In this document: piece by piece, positions 57,560 to 64,000 of the stretch | Layout: each line of letters starts with the position of its first letter | How positions within the stretch are numbered: the first letter of the stretch is position 1 | Assembly: GCA_049976505.1 (NCBI GenBank) | Contig: JBMFIC010000005.1 | Location: 28,043-92,042, forward strand | Direction: 5' to 3' | Source: CAYFFZ01 sp049976505 | Lineage (GTDB): Archaea > Thermoproteota > Nitrososphaeria > Conexivisphaerales > UBA164 | Length of the DNA: 64,000 bases | Translations under genes and position numbers: made by a program | The notes under the pieces: generated by a model | What the model saw: the letters and a program-made list of their open reading frames with translations, nothing else | Database searches by the model: none | Told to the model about the DNA's origin: nothing

Positions 57560-59005
57560 ATGCCGTACGTCGTAGAGAACGGAGCCAAGAGGCCCAGGAC
57601 CATTTCAGTTCAGGACGTGCTCTCCTCGCTCAGGACTGTCAAGTTCGTGAACATGCAGTTCGTTGACGTGAGGGGCAAGCTGCAGCACTTTACAGTTCCA
57701 TCGTACGAGATAAGCGAGAGCTCCCTGAGGGAGGGCTTCCCGAAGATAGACGGCAGCAGCATAGTAGGCTTCACGTCTATAGACGACTCGGACCTCGTAT
57801 TCCTGCCAGATCCATCTACCTATGCAGTTATACCGTGGAAGCCGGAGGAGGCCAGGATGATCGGCGGGGTTCTCTACAGGATGGGCTCGAGGAGGCTCGA
57901 GACAGACACAAGGCACGTGGCGGAAATGGTTCAGGAACACCTGAGCGAGCAGGGGCTTACCGCGTTCTTCGGCCCCGAGGTCGAGTTCTTCGTCTTCGAT
58001 TACGTGAAGTTCAGCGCAAGCTCGGGAAGCATGCAGTACTACGAGGTGATCTCGGCTGAGTCCCCAAGCTCGGAGAGCCCCCTGAAGATGAGGGAGAAGG
58101 AGGGGTACTACCCGGAGGCCCCGGTGGACACGCTATCGGATTTCAGGAGCAGGGTCTCGGAGCACCTTCTCTCGTTCGGATACGTTCCCATAATACATCA
58201 CCACGAGGTTGCCCCACTGGGCCAGGTTGAGATAAACTTCGAGAAGGACACCCTGATAGGCGCTGCCGATGGAATAGTCACGCTCAAGTACGTGGCCACC
58301 AACGTTGCAAGGTCGATGGGCAAGTACGCAACGTTCATGCCAAAGCCAGTCTTCGGGGAGAACGGGAGCGGCATGCACGTCCACGTTAGCCTCTGGGAGG
58401 GAAGCGGATACATCGCAAAGAGGAACCTCTTCTACGATCCAGCTGACGAGTACGCGGAGCTCAGCCAGACTGGCAGGTACTTCGTGGGAGGGCTTCTTGA
58501 GCACAGCAGGTCGCTCGCGGCCATAGTTGCGCCGTCCACAAACAGCTACAAGAGGCTCGTGCCGGGATACGAGGCCCCAACCTTCATAGCGTGGAGCAGG
58601 GGGAACAGGAGCGCTAACGTAAGGATACCCATTTACAGAAGGGGAAGGCCGGAGGAGAAGAGGGTCGAGTTCAGGACCCCGGACCCAAGCTGCAACCCCT
58701 ACCTTGCCCTCTCGGCGGTGCTTCTTGCAGGGCTGGACGGAATAAGGAGGAAGGTGGAGCCAGGGATGCCGGTCGACAGGAACCTGTACGAGCTGGAGGA
58801 GAGGGAGCTCGTGGAGCTGGGAGTGAGGAGGCTGCCGGGAAGCCTCATGGAGGCCCTTGAGGAGCTGAAGTCAGACAGCCAGTACCTGAAGCCGTTCTTC
58901 AGCGACGCCCTGCTCGAAAGGTACATCGAGATAAAGACAAAGGAGTTCAGGGAAGTGGAGGCCAGGCCGCACCCATACGAGTTCAAGCTTTACTTCGACT
59001 TCTGA
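57560..59005 (+). CDS. glnA: Glutamine synthetase, type I
   Basis: Makes glutamine from glutamate, ammonia and ATP. The 481-aa protein has the beta-grasp N-terminus (LRTVKFVNMQFVDVRGKLQH), DGSSIVGFTSIDDSDLVFLPD, the metal motif FFGPEVEFFVFD, HHEVAPLGQVEINF, KPVFGENGSGMHVHVSLWEG and FRTPDPSCNPYLALSAVLLAG. No canonical adenylylation-loop tyrosine segment is evident, as in archaeal GlnA. The downstream 130 bases hold a tiny minus-strand frame and a hairpin repeat. Confidence 0.95.
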   Translation: MPYVVENGAKRPRTISVQDVLSSLRTVKFVNMQFVDVRGKLQHFTVPSYEISESSLREGFPKIDGSSIVGFTSIDDSDLVFLPDPSTYAVIPWKPEEARMIGGVLYRMGSRRLETDTRHVAEMVQEHLSEQGLTAFFGPEVEFFVFDYVKFSASSGSMQYYEVISAESPSSESPLKMREKEGYYPEAPVDTLSDFRSRVSEHLLSFGYVPIIHHHEVAPLGQVEINFEKDTLIGAADGIVTLKYVATNVARSMGKYATFMPKPVFGENGSGMHVHVSLWEGSGYIAKRNLFYDPADEYAELSQTGRYFVGGLLEHSRSLAAIVAPSTNSYKRLVPGYEAPTFIAWSRGNRSANVRIPIYRRGRPEEKRVEFRTPDPSCNPYLALSAVLLAGLDGIRRKVEPGMPVDRNLYELEERELVELGVRRLPGSLMEALEELKSDSQYLKPFFSDALLERYIEIKTKEFREVEARPHPYEFKLYFDF

Positions 59006-59019
59006 GCGCCATGGGCCCG

Positions 59020-59136
59020 TTATGAAGTAGCAGGACGAGCTTCCTCAAAGTCCAGGAACTCGGGCTCCCTGCTCTTCACGAACGTTCTCTCCCTGAGCTC
59101 CCTGAACGCGGCCTCGAGCTCATCCTCGGTGTTCAT
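59020..59136 (-). CDS. Tiny protein or antitoxin-like remnant (38 aa)
   Basis: A 38-codon frame from ATG 59136 to TAA 59020 encoding an acidic helical peptide (MNTEDELEAAFRELRERTFV, then EPEFLDFEEA). The charge pattern recalls the C-terminal half of VapB-type antitoxins. It ends between glnA and a hairpin repeat, so it may be a remnant of a larger gene. No toxin gene lies next to it. Confidence 0.35.
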   Translation of the reverse strand: MNTEDELEAAFRELRERTFVKSREPEFLDFEEARPATS

Positions 59137-59139
59137 GTC

Positions 59140-59183
59140 AAAAGAACGACAAGCCTCGCCCTTCAGGGCGGGGAGGAGGTCAG
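59140..59183 (+). repeat. IS200/IS605-type minimal element, copy 3
   Basis: A 44-base unit that fuses the left-end sequence of the relic (aaaagaacgacaagcctcgcc) directly to its right end (cttcagggcggggaggaggtc). It looks like a minimal derivative that lost everything between the termini. It has replaced the 3' part of the pirin gene to its right. Confidence 0.55.
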
Positions 59184-59438
59184 GATTCCTCCATCGATCT
59201 CCACCACGGGAACGCTCCTGGAGCGTATGGACCTGTAAACAGGGTTTATCATCTTCATGCGAGACGGCAGGTTGATCCAGAGCTGAAAGCCCTTCACGGC
59301 TCCCCTGCTTCTCAGTATATGCGCGCCATCGCTTCGCCCAACCTGTCCCGGCATCTCCTGATGGAAGATCCCGCTACCGGCGGTCACCCACTGAAGCTCA
59401 CCTGGCCCGACGACGCCCCTGTTTCCCATGCTGTCCTG
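59184..59438 (-). pseudogene. Pirin fragment truncated at both ends
   Basis: A minus-strand frame of 85 codons matching the middle of pirin: QDSMGNRGVVGPGELQWVTA, GSGIFHQEMPG, then GFQLWINLP and VVEIDGG. The family's N-terminal metal-binding half is missing; an in-frame stop and different DNA begin right before Gln at 59438. The 3' part is cut by the hairpin unit at 59183. It is a dead gene with one break at each of two unrelated junctions. Confidence 0.85.
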
Positions 59439-59526
59439 CTAGGATTTTTGATTTTCATAAGATTTTTTCAAAACAATGATACGATAAGTGTAAAAGCTAC
59501 CTTACTTTAAAAAATCGTTGAGCTCA

Positions 59527-60051
59527 ATGGAAGGAATCAGAGCCATAAACATAGTAGGAGAAAGCGGCACTGGGAAAACAAGAACCGTAGAATTTATTGT
59601 AAAAAAACTCGCTGAAGAAGGCAAGAAAGTAGGAACTGTCAAGCACATACATTCGAACGATTTTTCTCTGGATAAAAAAGGAAAGGATACATGGAGACAT
59701 CTAAAAGCAGGAGCTTCCTTAGTTATGGCTGTAACAGAAAGCGAAATAATAACCATAAAAAGGATTGAAACAAAAAGCATCTCTTATGAAGATTTAATGA
59801 GGATGTTTGAAGGCCAAACAGATTATTTAGTTATAGAAGGTTTTAAAGAAGTGAAACCATCTGGCTCAATGATAAGAATACTCTGTGTTTCAGAACAAAA
59901 GCAGATAGAGGCGTTCATAAAGAACTTTGGAAAGCCTGACTTGATAGTTAGCTATAACATAAAGGGCTTGAAAGAGGTAAACGGCATACCGGTGATTTTT
60001 ATGCCTGATGAAGCCGAAAGGCTGTACAAGTTTCTCAAGGAACGAGTTTAA
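59527..60051 (+). CDS. mobB: Molybdopterin-guanine dinucleotide biosynthesis adaptor MobB
   Basis: GTP-binding adaptor that assists MobA in attaching GMP to molybdopterin. The 174-aa protein has the P-loop GESGTGKT (11-18), KVGTVKHIHSNDFSLDKKGK, which matches the MobB pattern VKH-x(n)-D, DTWRHLKAGASLVMAV and YLVIEGFKEV. ATG 59527 is preferred over TTG 59518. The first intact gene of the A+T-rich island, followed by mobA 65 bases on. Confidence 0.9.
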   Translation: MEGIRAINIVGESGTGKTRTVEFIVKKLAEEGKKVGTVKHIHSNDFSLDKKGKDTWRHLKAGASLVMAVTESEIITIKRIETKSISYEDLMRMFEGQTDYLVIEGFKEVKPSGSMIRILCVSEQKQIEAFIKNFGKPDLIVSYNIKGLKEVNGIPVIFMPDEAERLYKFLKERV

Positions 60052-60116
60052 GTATAAAAAATGTATATTTTAGAATTGTTTTTAAACATTAATGTATTAT
60101 ATTATATATTATAACA

Positions 60117-60740
60117 ATGCTTGAACTTTCGATAGCTATACTGGCAGGTGGTAAAGGCTCAAGAATTGGAACGGAAAAAGCCTTTTTAAGAGTAAACGGC
60201 GTTCCGTTAATAAAGCTTATTTATGACAAACTTTCGCCACTTTCAGACGATATCATGGTTATAATAGGCAATAAAAGCGCTGAAGAGTTCAAAAACCTGC
60301 TTCCTGCGTCAGCAAAAATACTTAATGATTATTACTATACGATGAGCCCTGTCGGCGGATTAATAACGGCCGCGTTAAGCGCCACTAAACCTTACTTCGC
60401 TGCCGTCGCTGTTGACATGCCGCTTATAAACCCAAAAATAATCGAGAAGCTATATTTCATGGCCCAAGGTCACTCGGCGGCAATTCCTGTACTTAAAGAT
60501 GGGACGCTTGAAGTTCTTTGTGCGGTTTACAGCCGTGAAGCCGTAAAAAAACAAAAGGCTGATTTCGTAAGATCTTTAAAGGAACTTGCAAGAAGATTGC
60601 CGGATCCATTGTTTGTAGATGCAGAAAGCTTAAGGGATATTGACAGCGAGCTTGAAAGCTTTTTTAACGTTAACACGAAGGAAGACTTTAGCGCTCTGCT
60701 TGAAAAGCTTCAAAGGTCTGTAGGTCAAAAACAGCAATGA
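60117..60740 (+). CDS. mobA: Molybdenum cofactor guanylyltransferase MobA
   Basis: Adds GMP to molybdopterin, making the bis-MGD form used by DMSO-reductase-type enzymes. The 207-aa protein has the signature LAGGKGSRIGTEKAFLRVNG (9-28), MSPVGGLITAALSATKPYF and AVAVDMPLINPKIIEKLYF (metal Asp). ATG 60117 follows a run of TATA-like sequence (attatatattataac). With mobB and moeA it suggests a molybdo- or tungsto-enzyme nearby. Confidence 0.92.
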   Translation: MLELSIAILAGGKGSRIGTEKAFLRVNGVPLIKLIYDKLSPLSDDIMVIIGNKSAEEFKNLLPASAKILNDYYYTMSPVGGLITAALSATKPYFAAVAVDMPLINPKIIEKLYFMAQGHSAAIPVLKDGTLEVLCAVYSREAVKKQKADFVRSLKELARRLPDPLFVDAESLRDIDSELESFFNVNTKEDFSALLEKLQRSVGQKQQ

Positions 60741-60755
60741 GCTTAAAAATACAAG

Positions 60756-61090
60756 TCAGATAAACTCTGCAAGCTTCTTTGCGTTGACCCATGTTTTTAC
60801 AAGTCGTATGATCCTGCACCCAGCTTTATAATCAGTCCTTTCTGATCAGAAATCGATAATCCTATTCTGTTTAGCTTTTCAGTAATATTTCCCAGCGTTG
60901 TTAAGTTTTTATTCTTAGACCAAAGCTCTTTAGAGGCTTGCTAAACGGTTCGTTCTCATAGATAAAAAAGATATTTTATTTTTTGTTAAAACTTAAAGCA
61001 GCAAAGGCTTTTCGTTCATTTTTATTCTAACTGTGCCGTAGAGTTCAAGCTTTTCAAGCGTGCTCTTTTTCAACTTTTTCGGTCTGTATT
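60756..61090 (-). pseudogene. Decayed gene on the minus strand, unidentified
   Basis: The minus strand reads as protein-like pieces in shifting frames: LEKLELYGTVRIKMNEKPLL, then YENEPFSKPLKSFGLRIK, then LGNITEKLNRIGLSISDQKG and GAGSYDL, finally KTWVNAKKLAEFI before a stop at 60756. Several frameshifts and stops separate them. The ordered, charged pieces and shared direction indicate one former gene of about 110 codons. Its family is not recognised. Confidence 0.5.
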
Positions 61091-61149
61091 TGATAAGCGG
61101 TAAACGTTATTTTTCAATTTATTACTGTTGCTGTGCTTATATCCTGTAT

Positions 61150-61262
61150 TTTTATCCTGAGATTTCAAAAGTGACTTCAGCTGTGCTTTTAGTTCCTTCT
61201 ATAGCCTTTATTATGCTGGTTATACAAGGTTCTTCCTGGCTTGTAGTTTATTTCCGTTAAAC
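61150..61262 (-). pseudogene. Possible Mop/TOBE molybdate-binding domain remnant
   Basis: Minus-strand fragments NKLQARKNLV and then SIIKAIEGTKSTAEVTFEIS in two frames resemble the Mop/TOBE pattern, in which an N-terminal SARN segment is followed by GAVNAEV-x-LE. Stops and a frameshift break it. It follows moeA on the same strand by 26 bases. A molybdate-binding protein would fit the neighbours, but the match is short. Confidence 0.35.
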
Positions 61263-61287
61263 AAAGTTGTAAACATATGAAATTGTC

Positions 61288-62433
61288 TTAAGCTGTGCAG
61301 GAAGTTCCTTTCCATAAAAGCTGTACAGTTATCCTATCACCTTTTTTATATTCTTTGTTTCTTTCAAGATAACCGAAAGCGTCTGCCTTTGCCAGCTCAC
61401 TGTACAACCCTGTGCCCCACCTTAAGGGATAAGCCATGTTACCGGAAATTTTGAAAAGAAATGTTGAGTTCATGCTGTGCTTGACTTCAATATCTTCCCC
61501 AAGCTCTACTTCCACGTATTTCCTTAGCTCTGAACCGATCATCCTCGAGATTATATGAAGCCCTTCAGCATTAAAAACTGCGGCAGCAGAAACAACCCTC
61601 CCGGGAAGCGCCATAACAGGCTTTCCGTTAACGATACCTAAACCTCCTCTCTTTATTACGTTAGTCTGTACGCCTTCATAAAGAAGCTCGCCGACTTCAG
61701 ATATAGCTCTTTTTGTATAGTCTTTCTTACCTACAGAAGACCCACCTATTGTAAATATAAGATCGCAGTCTTTTGAGGCGTCCAGGATTGTCTGTTTGAT
61801 CTTTTCAAGATCGTCTTTTATTAACTGATATCTTTTTTCAGCAAAAGGGAGGAGACTCATGATCATTGGGGCAATTGAATCCCGTACCCCTTCATCATAA
61901 TTATACGGCACGAGCTCGTCCCCGATAGAAATAATCGCTACACATGGTTCAAAAACTTCTACAGAATTGACGCCAGAGGCTATAAAAAGAGGTATGTGAT
62001 AAGGACACACAAAGCTCCCCTTCTTAAGCAGAATTTCTCCCTTTTTTATGTCTTCTCCGGCCTTCTCTATATCTTTCCAGAGCTTTGGTTCCCTTGCAGG
62101 GTAAAGTCTGTTGTCAATTACTTTTGCTTCTTCTATTCTCACTATCGAATTTGCGCCTTCTGGAACTTTCATTCCTGTCATGACGTATGAGGCCTGACCT
62201 TTCTTTAGCTCAGTTGCATCGTTGACTATCTCATAGCTTTGACCTTCGTACACGTTTACAGCAAAGCCATCCTGTGCCGCTATGTCGTGCTCTGGTATAT
62301 CGTTCTGGCTTAAAACATCCTCTGCTACGATCATGTTCAGAGAACTCAAAACATCAACTTTTTTTGTTTTAATGGATTGAAGCTTTAAACCTTCTATTAT
62401 GTTTTCAACGGCTTCATACTTTATCAGAGGCAT
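61288..62433 (-). CDS. moeA: Molybdopterin molybdenumtransferase MoeA
   Basis: Inserts molybdenum (or tungsten) into adenylylated molybdopterin. The 381-aa protein has DIPEHDIAAQDGFAVNV near residues 45-61, YVMTGMKVPEGANSIVRIEE, PYHIPLFIASGVNSVEVFEP, SIGDELVPY, FTIGGSSVGKKDYTKRAI and ALPGRVVSAAAVF. It lies opposite to mobAB, and divergent from the tat genes. Only one MoeA copy is in the window; many archaea have two. Confidence 0.92.
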   Translation of the reverse strand: MPLIKYEAVENIIEGLKLQSIKTKKVDVLSSLNMIVAEDVLSQNDIPEHDIAAQDGFAVNVYEGQSYEIVNDATELKKGQASYVMTGMKVPEGANSIVRIEEAKVIDNRLYPAREPKLWKDIEKAGEDIKKGEILLKKGSFVCPYHIPLFIASGVNSVEVFEPCVAIISIGDELVPYNYDEGVRDSIAPMIMSLLPFAEKRYQLIKDDLEKIKQTILDASKDCDLIFTIGGSSVGKKDYTKRAISEVGELLYEGVQTNVIKRGGLGIVNGKPVMALPGRVVSAAAVFNAEGLHIISRMIGSELRKYVEVELGEDIEVKHSMNSTFLFKISGNMAYPLRWGTGLYSELAKADAFGYLERNKEYKKGDRITVQLLWKGTSCTA

Positions 62434-62521
62434 GGTTTATTATGATAGGAATCGTTTATACGTTTATCGGAAAAACGCGATTTAACGTTCAAAAAATTGT
62501 CAAAGCCCGTCCACTGCATAC

Positions 62522-62611
62522 AAACGTATTATAAAGGGATTGCTTCTTAAACGTTTTAACGCTTTATAAAGGATTCGCTAGTAACGTTTATTAACGCTTT
62601 ATACAGAATTC
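62522..62611 (+). promoter_or_regulatory. Three near-repeats with TATA-like cores before tatA
   Basis: Units containing aacgttttaacgctttata at 62550-62568 and aacgtttattaacgcttta at 62583-62601 share almost all bases at a spacing of about 33. A shorter third (acgtattataaagggatt) lies at 62525-62542. The last unit places a TATA box about 26-30 bases before the tatA start. They may be operator repeats or duplicated promoters controlling both tatA and the divergent moeA. Confidence 0.4.
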
Positions 62612-62629
62612 TGAGTAAGGTGAGAATGT

Positions 62630-62905
62630 GTGATAGACAGTGCCACAGATTTAATAATCGTAATAGTTGTAGCGATAGTTCTTTTTGCTGGGGTGAATAA
62701 GATACCCGAAATATTCAGATCACTGGGAAGGGCTAAAGGCGAGTTCAAGAGAGGGGAACTGGAAGCAGAAATGGAGCTAAAGCAGATGATTCAAACAAAT
62801 ACGGGTCAATCTAAGGAGCAGAAGATTGAGGAGCTTCAGAAGCAGATAGCAGAACTGCAGAAACAGCTAGAGGATCTGAAGAAAGAAGATAAAACAACGA
62901 GCTGA
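62630..62905 (+). CDS. tatA: Twin-arginine translocase subunit TatA
   Basis: A 91-aa protein with one N-terminal membrane helix (LIIVIVVAIVLFAGVNKIPE, about 6-24) followed by an amphipathic helix (IFRSLGRAKGEFKRGELEAE) and a charged coiled-coil tail, the standard TatA design. It starts with GTG 62630 after AAGGTGAG. The second TatA/B gene starts two bases after its stop. The pore-forming part of Tat exports folded cofactor enzymes, matching the Mo-cofactor genes nearby. Confidence 0.9.
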   Translation: MIDSATDLIIVIVVAIVLFAGVNKIPEIFRSLGRAKGEFKRGELEAEMELKQMIQTNTGQSKEQKIEELQKQIAELQKQLEDLKKEDKTTS

Positions 62906-62906
62906 A

Positions 62907-63233
62907 ATGCTCGGAAGCCTTACCGACACCCTCATACTTGTTTTTGTAGTTATATTGCTGTTAGGAGGAGAAGAAGATCTTTCTGACACTTTCAGAAAAG
63001 TCGGTAAGTGGTGGGGAGAACTGAGGAGGTCAGAAGAAGAGTTCAGAAAGGAGTTAAAAAAAGAGCTTGGGGACATAGACGTTAATTATTCTTTTACTGA
63101 TAACAGCAATTTTGACAGGAGCTTTAAAGGTTATACGAGCAATCAGGATATAAGGGTTCAGGAGCTGGAAAGGCAGGTCAGAGAGCTCCAGGAAGAAATA
63201 AAAAGGTTAAAGAAAGAAAATGGAGAAAACTGA
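62907..63233 (+). CDS. TatA/TatB-type second subunit
   Basis: A 108-aa paralogue: a short membrane helix (LTDTLILVFVVILLLGGE, 5-22), amphipathic segment (LSDTFRKVGKWWGELRRSEE) and a longer hydrophilic region ending in a coiled coil (VQELERQVRELQEEIKRLKK). The lack of a glycine-proline hinge as in E. coli TatB makes TatA/TatB assignment uncertain. It overlaps tatC by 14 bases. Confidence 0.8.
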   Translation: MLGSLTDTLILVFVVILLLGGEEDLSDTFRKVGKWWGELRRSEEEFRKELKKELGDIDVNYSFTDNSNFDRSFKGYTSNQDIRVQELERQVRELQEEIKRLKKENGEN

Positions 63234-64000
63234 GCAGGAATACAGCGAAAGGCCATTAGTTTCCCACATAACAGAGCTTCTTAGGAGGCTCAGGACCATA
63301 CTGGTTGTCCTGGCGCTTGTTTTCTTTGTATCTTTTGCGTTCGGTGTAAAGATGATAAGTTATGCAGGTTTCACGATACCCGTTCCTTATCCCAGCATTT
63401 ATTCAAGCATATCAGATTATGTCATAAAAGCATTCATATACAACGAGCTGCCAAAGGGCATAATCCTGATAAACGTGAACACTTTTGACACTCTGTTCGC
63501 TTCCTTATACGTTTCTTTTTTTCTTTCCCTTTTTATTGCTGTGCCAGTAGCCATCTATGAGATGTGGGCCTTTGTCGCACCTGGCCTCTACAAGCATGAA
63601 AAGAAGGTGATAAAGCTGGTCGTGCTTCCAGCGGCAGCGCTCTTTGTGGCAGGTGCTTCCTTTGCATATTTTATAATTGTCCCTTTTATGCTGAGGTTTG
63701 TGCTCCTGAACGCGAAGATCCTTGGGATAATGCCAACGTTAAGCATAAGGGCTTTCATAAACACAGTAATATCTCTCATGATGGCCACGGGCATAGCCTT
63801 TGAGTACCCGATGGCCATGGTTGTTCTTACTTATATGGGGACAGTTTCTGCAAAGAGCTGGAAGAGCGGATGGAGGTGGGGAGTCATGGGGGCGTTCATA
63901 ATTGCCTGGATTATTTCGCCTGGTACAACCGGCGGTATAATCGAAATAACAATAGGTTTGATGCTTTCAGGACTTTACTTTGTTGGCGTAGCAGCAGCTT
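63220..64000 (+). CDS. tatC: Twin-arginine translocase subunit TatC, 3' end outside window
   Basis: The membrane receptor for twin-arginine signal peptides. The first 260 residues are present. They show SHITELLRRLRTILVVLALV (the SHL-x-E-L-R signal-peptide site) and YEMWAFVAPGLYKHEKKV, which matches the conserved cytoplasmic FAPGLYxxEKK loop. FIIVPFMLRFVL and a SPGTTGGIIEI stretch follow in the late helices. ATG 63220 overlaps the previous gene by 14 bases. The exported substrates are unknown. Confidence 0.92.
   Translation, partial: MEKTEQEYSERPLVSHITELLRRLRTILVVLALVFFVSFAFGVKMISYAGFTIPVPYPSIYSSISDYVIKAFIYNELPKGIILINVNTFDTLFASLYVSFFLSLFIAVPVAIYEMWAFVAPGLYKHEKKVIKLVVLPAAALFVAGASFAYFIIVPFMLRFVLLNAKILGIMPTLSIRAFINTVISLMMATGIAFEYPMAMVVLTYMGTVSAKSWKSGWRWGVMGAFIIAWIISPGTTGGIIEITIGLMLSGLYFVGVAAA

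Larger units (their letters stand above)
59440..64000. mobile_element. A+T-rich acquired region (Mo-cofactor and Tat genes), right end outside window
   Basis: From about 59440 on, base composition turns distinctly A+T-rich and codons shift to AAA, GAA and AGA, while everything before it prefers GAG, AAG and AGG. The junction coincides with the point where pirin is cut. The region holds mobB, mobA, a decayed gene, moeA and tat genes. No integrase or tRNA target is seen at the left edge. It could instead be an ancestral block with a different history; either way it is a compositional island. Confidence 0.55.

Noticed and set aside
61060..61260. 66-codon hydrophobic plus-strand frame
   Set aside because: It lies over decayed minus-strand coding pieces; hydrophobicity follows from A+T-rich antisense DNA.
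1..64000. tRNA or rRNA genes in the gaps
   Set aside because: The gaps were read for T-loop (GTTCRA) and cloverleaf patterns and for rRNA core sequences; none was convincing. Intron-split tRNAs could still be missed by eye.

Overview
The window is a dense archaeal chromosome segment. RpoE1, Spt4, TFE, CdvB (ESCRT-III), SRP19, Hjc, archaeal-type SAM synthetase, HMG-CoA synthase with a thiolase and DUF35 protein, DUF1512, DUF2250 and UPF0147 together point to the TACK group (Thermoproteota and relatives). AGG/AGA arginine codons dominate, many genes start with TTG or GTG, and many TATA boxes sit about 26 nt before the start codon, which suggests leaderless mRNAs. The core is G+C-rich. I see no rRNA or tRNA gene. 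The exact lineage cannot be fixed from this sequence alone.

Layout. 0-8 kb: a truncated inositol-phosphate synthase, then rpoE1-spt4-dephospho-CoA kinase, threonine synthase, homoserine dehydrogenase, nicotinamidase, adenosylhomocysteinase, a frameshifted DUF2250 gene, carbamate kinase and TFE. 8-18 kb: a GH57-fold protein, membrane and unknown proteins, then a sugar-nucleotide block (three nucleotidyltransferases and a phosphosugar isomerase) with a DUF1512 protein and Hjc embedded. 18-23 kb: uracil-DNA glycosylase, RNase Z, CdvB, a ScpB-like protein, a MoaD/ThiS-like protein. 22-27 kb: DUF2877 and a hexulose-phosphate-synthase-like gene, divergent from FdrA and DUF1116. With the carbamate kinase at 6.7 kb this makes a full set for an AllFGH-type (oxamate) carbamoyltransferase. 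27-35 kb: Pth2, TruD, a RecA-fold ATPase, UPF0147, a surface protein, an MFS pump, a CoA-disulfide-reductase-like enzyme, a CBS regulator, SAM synthetase and a short MTHFR-like protein. 36-43 kb: a compact ilvB-ilvN-ilvC-leuA-leuB operon with two extra genes. 43-50 kb: HMGS-thiolase-DUF35, HtpX, SRP19, a second DUF1512 protein, and an F420 pair.

50.6-52 kb is a mobile or defence zone. It holds an eight-repeat CRISPR array with no cas genes nearby, immediately followed by a roughly 320-bp relic resembling an IS200/IS605 (TnpB/omega-RNA) element. Very short copies of its terminal hairpin occur at 23.6, 51.8 and 59.1 kb. 52-59 kb returns to housekeeping genes: a NusA-like factor, AspRS, an Lhr helicase, a zinc-ribbon protein and glutamine synthetase.

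At about 59.44 kb the composition changes sharply. A pirin fragment ends there, and A+T-rich DNA with different codon use follows to the window end. It carries mobB, mobA, a decayed gene, moeA and a tatA-tatA/B-tatC operon, that is, molybdenum-cofactor and Tat-export functions that look acquired as a unit.
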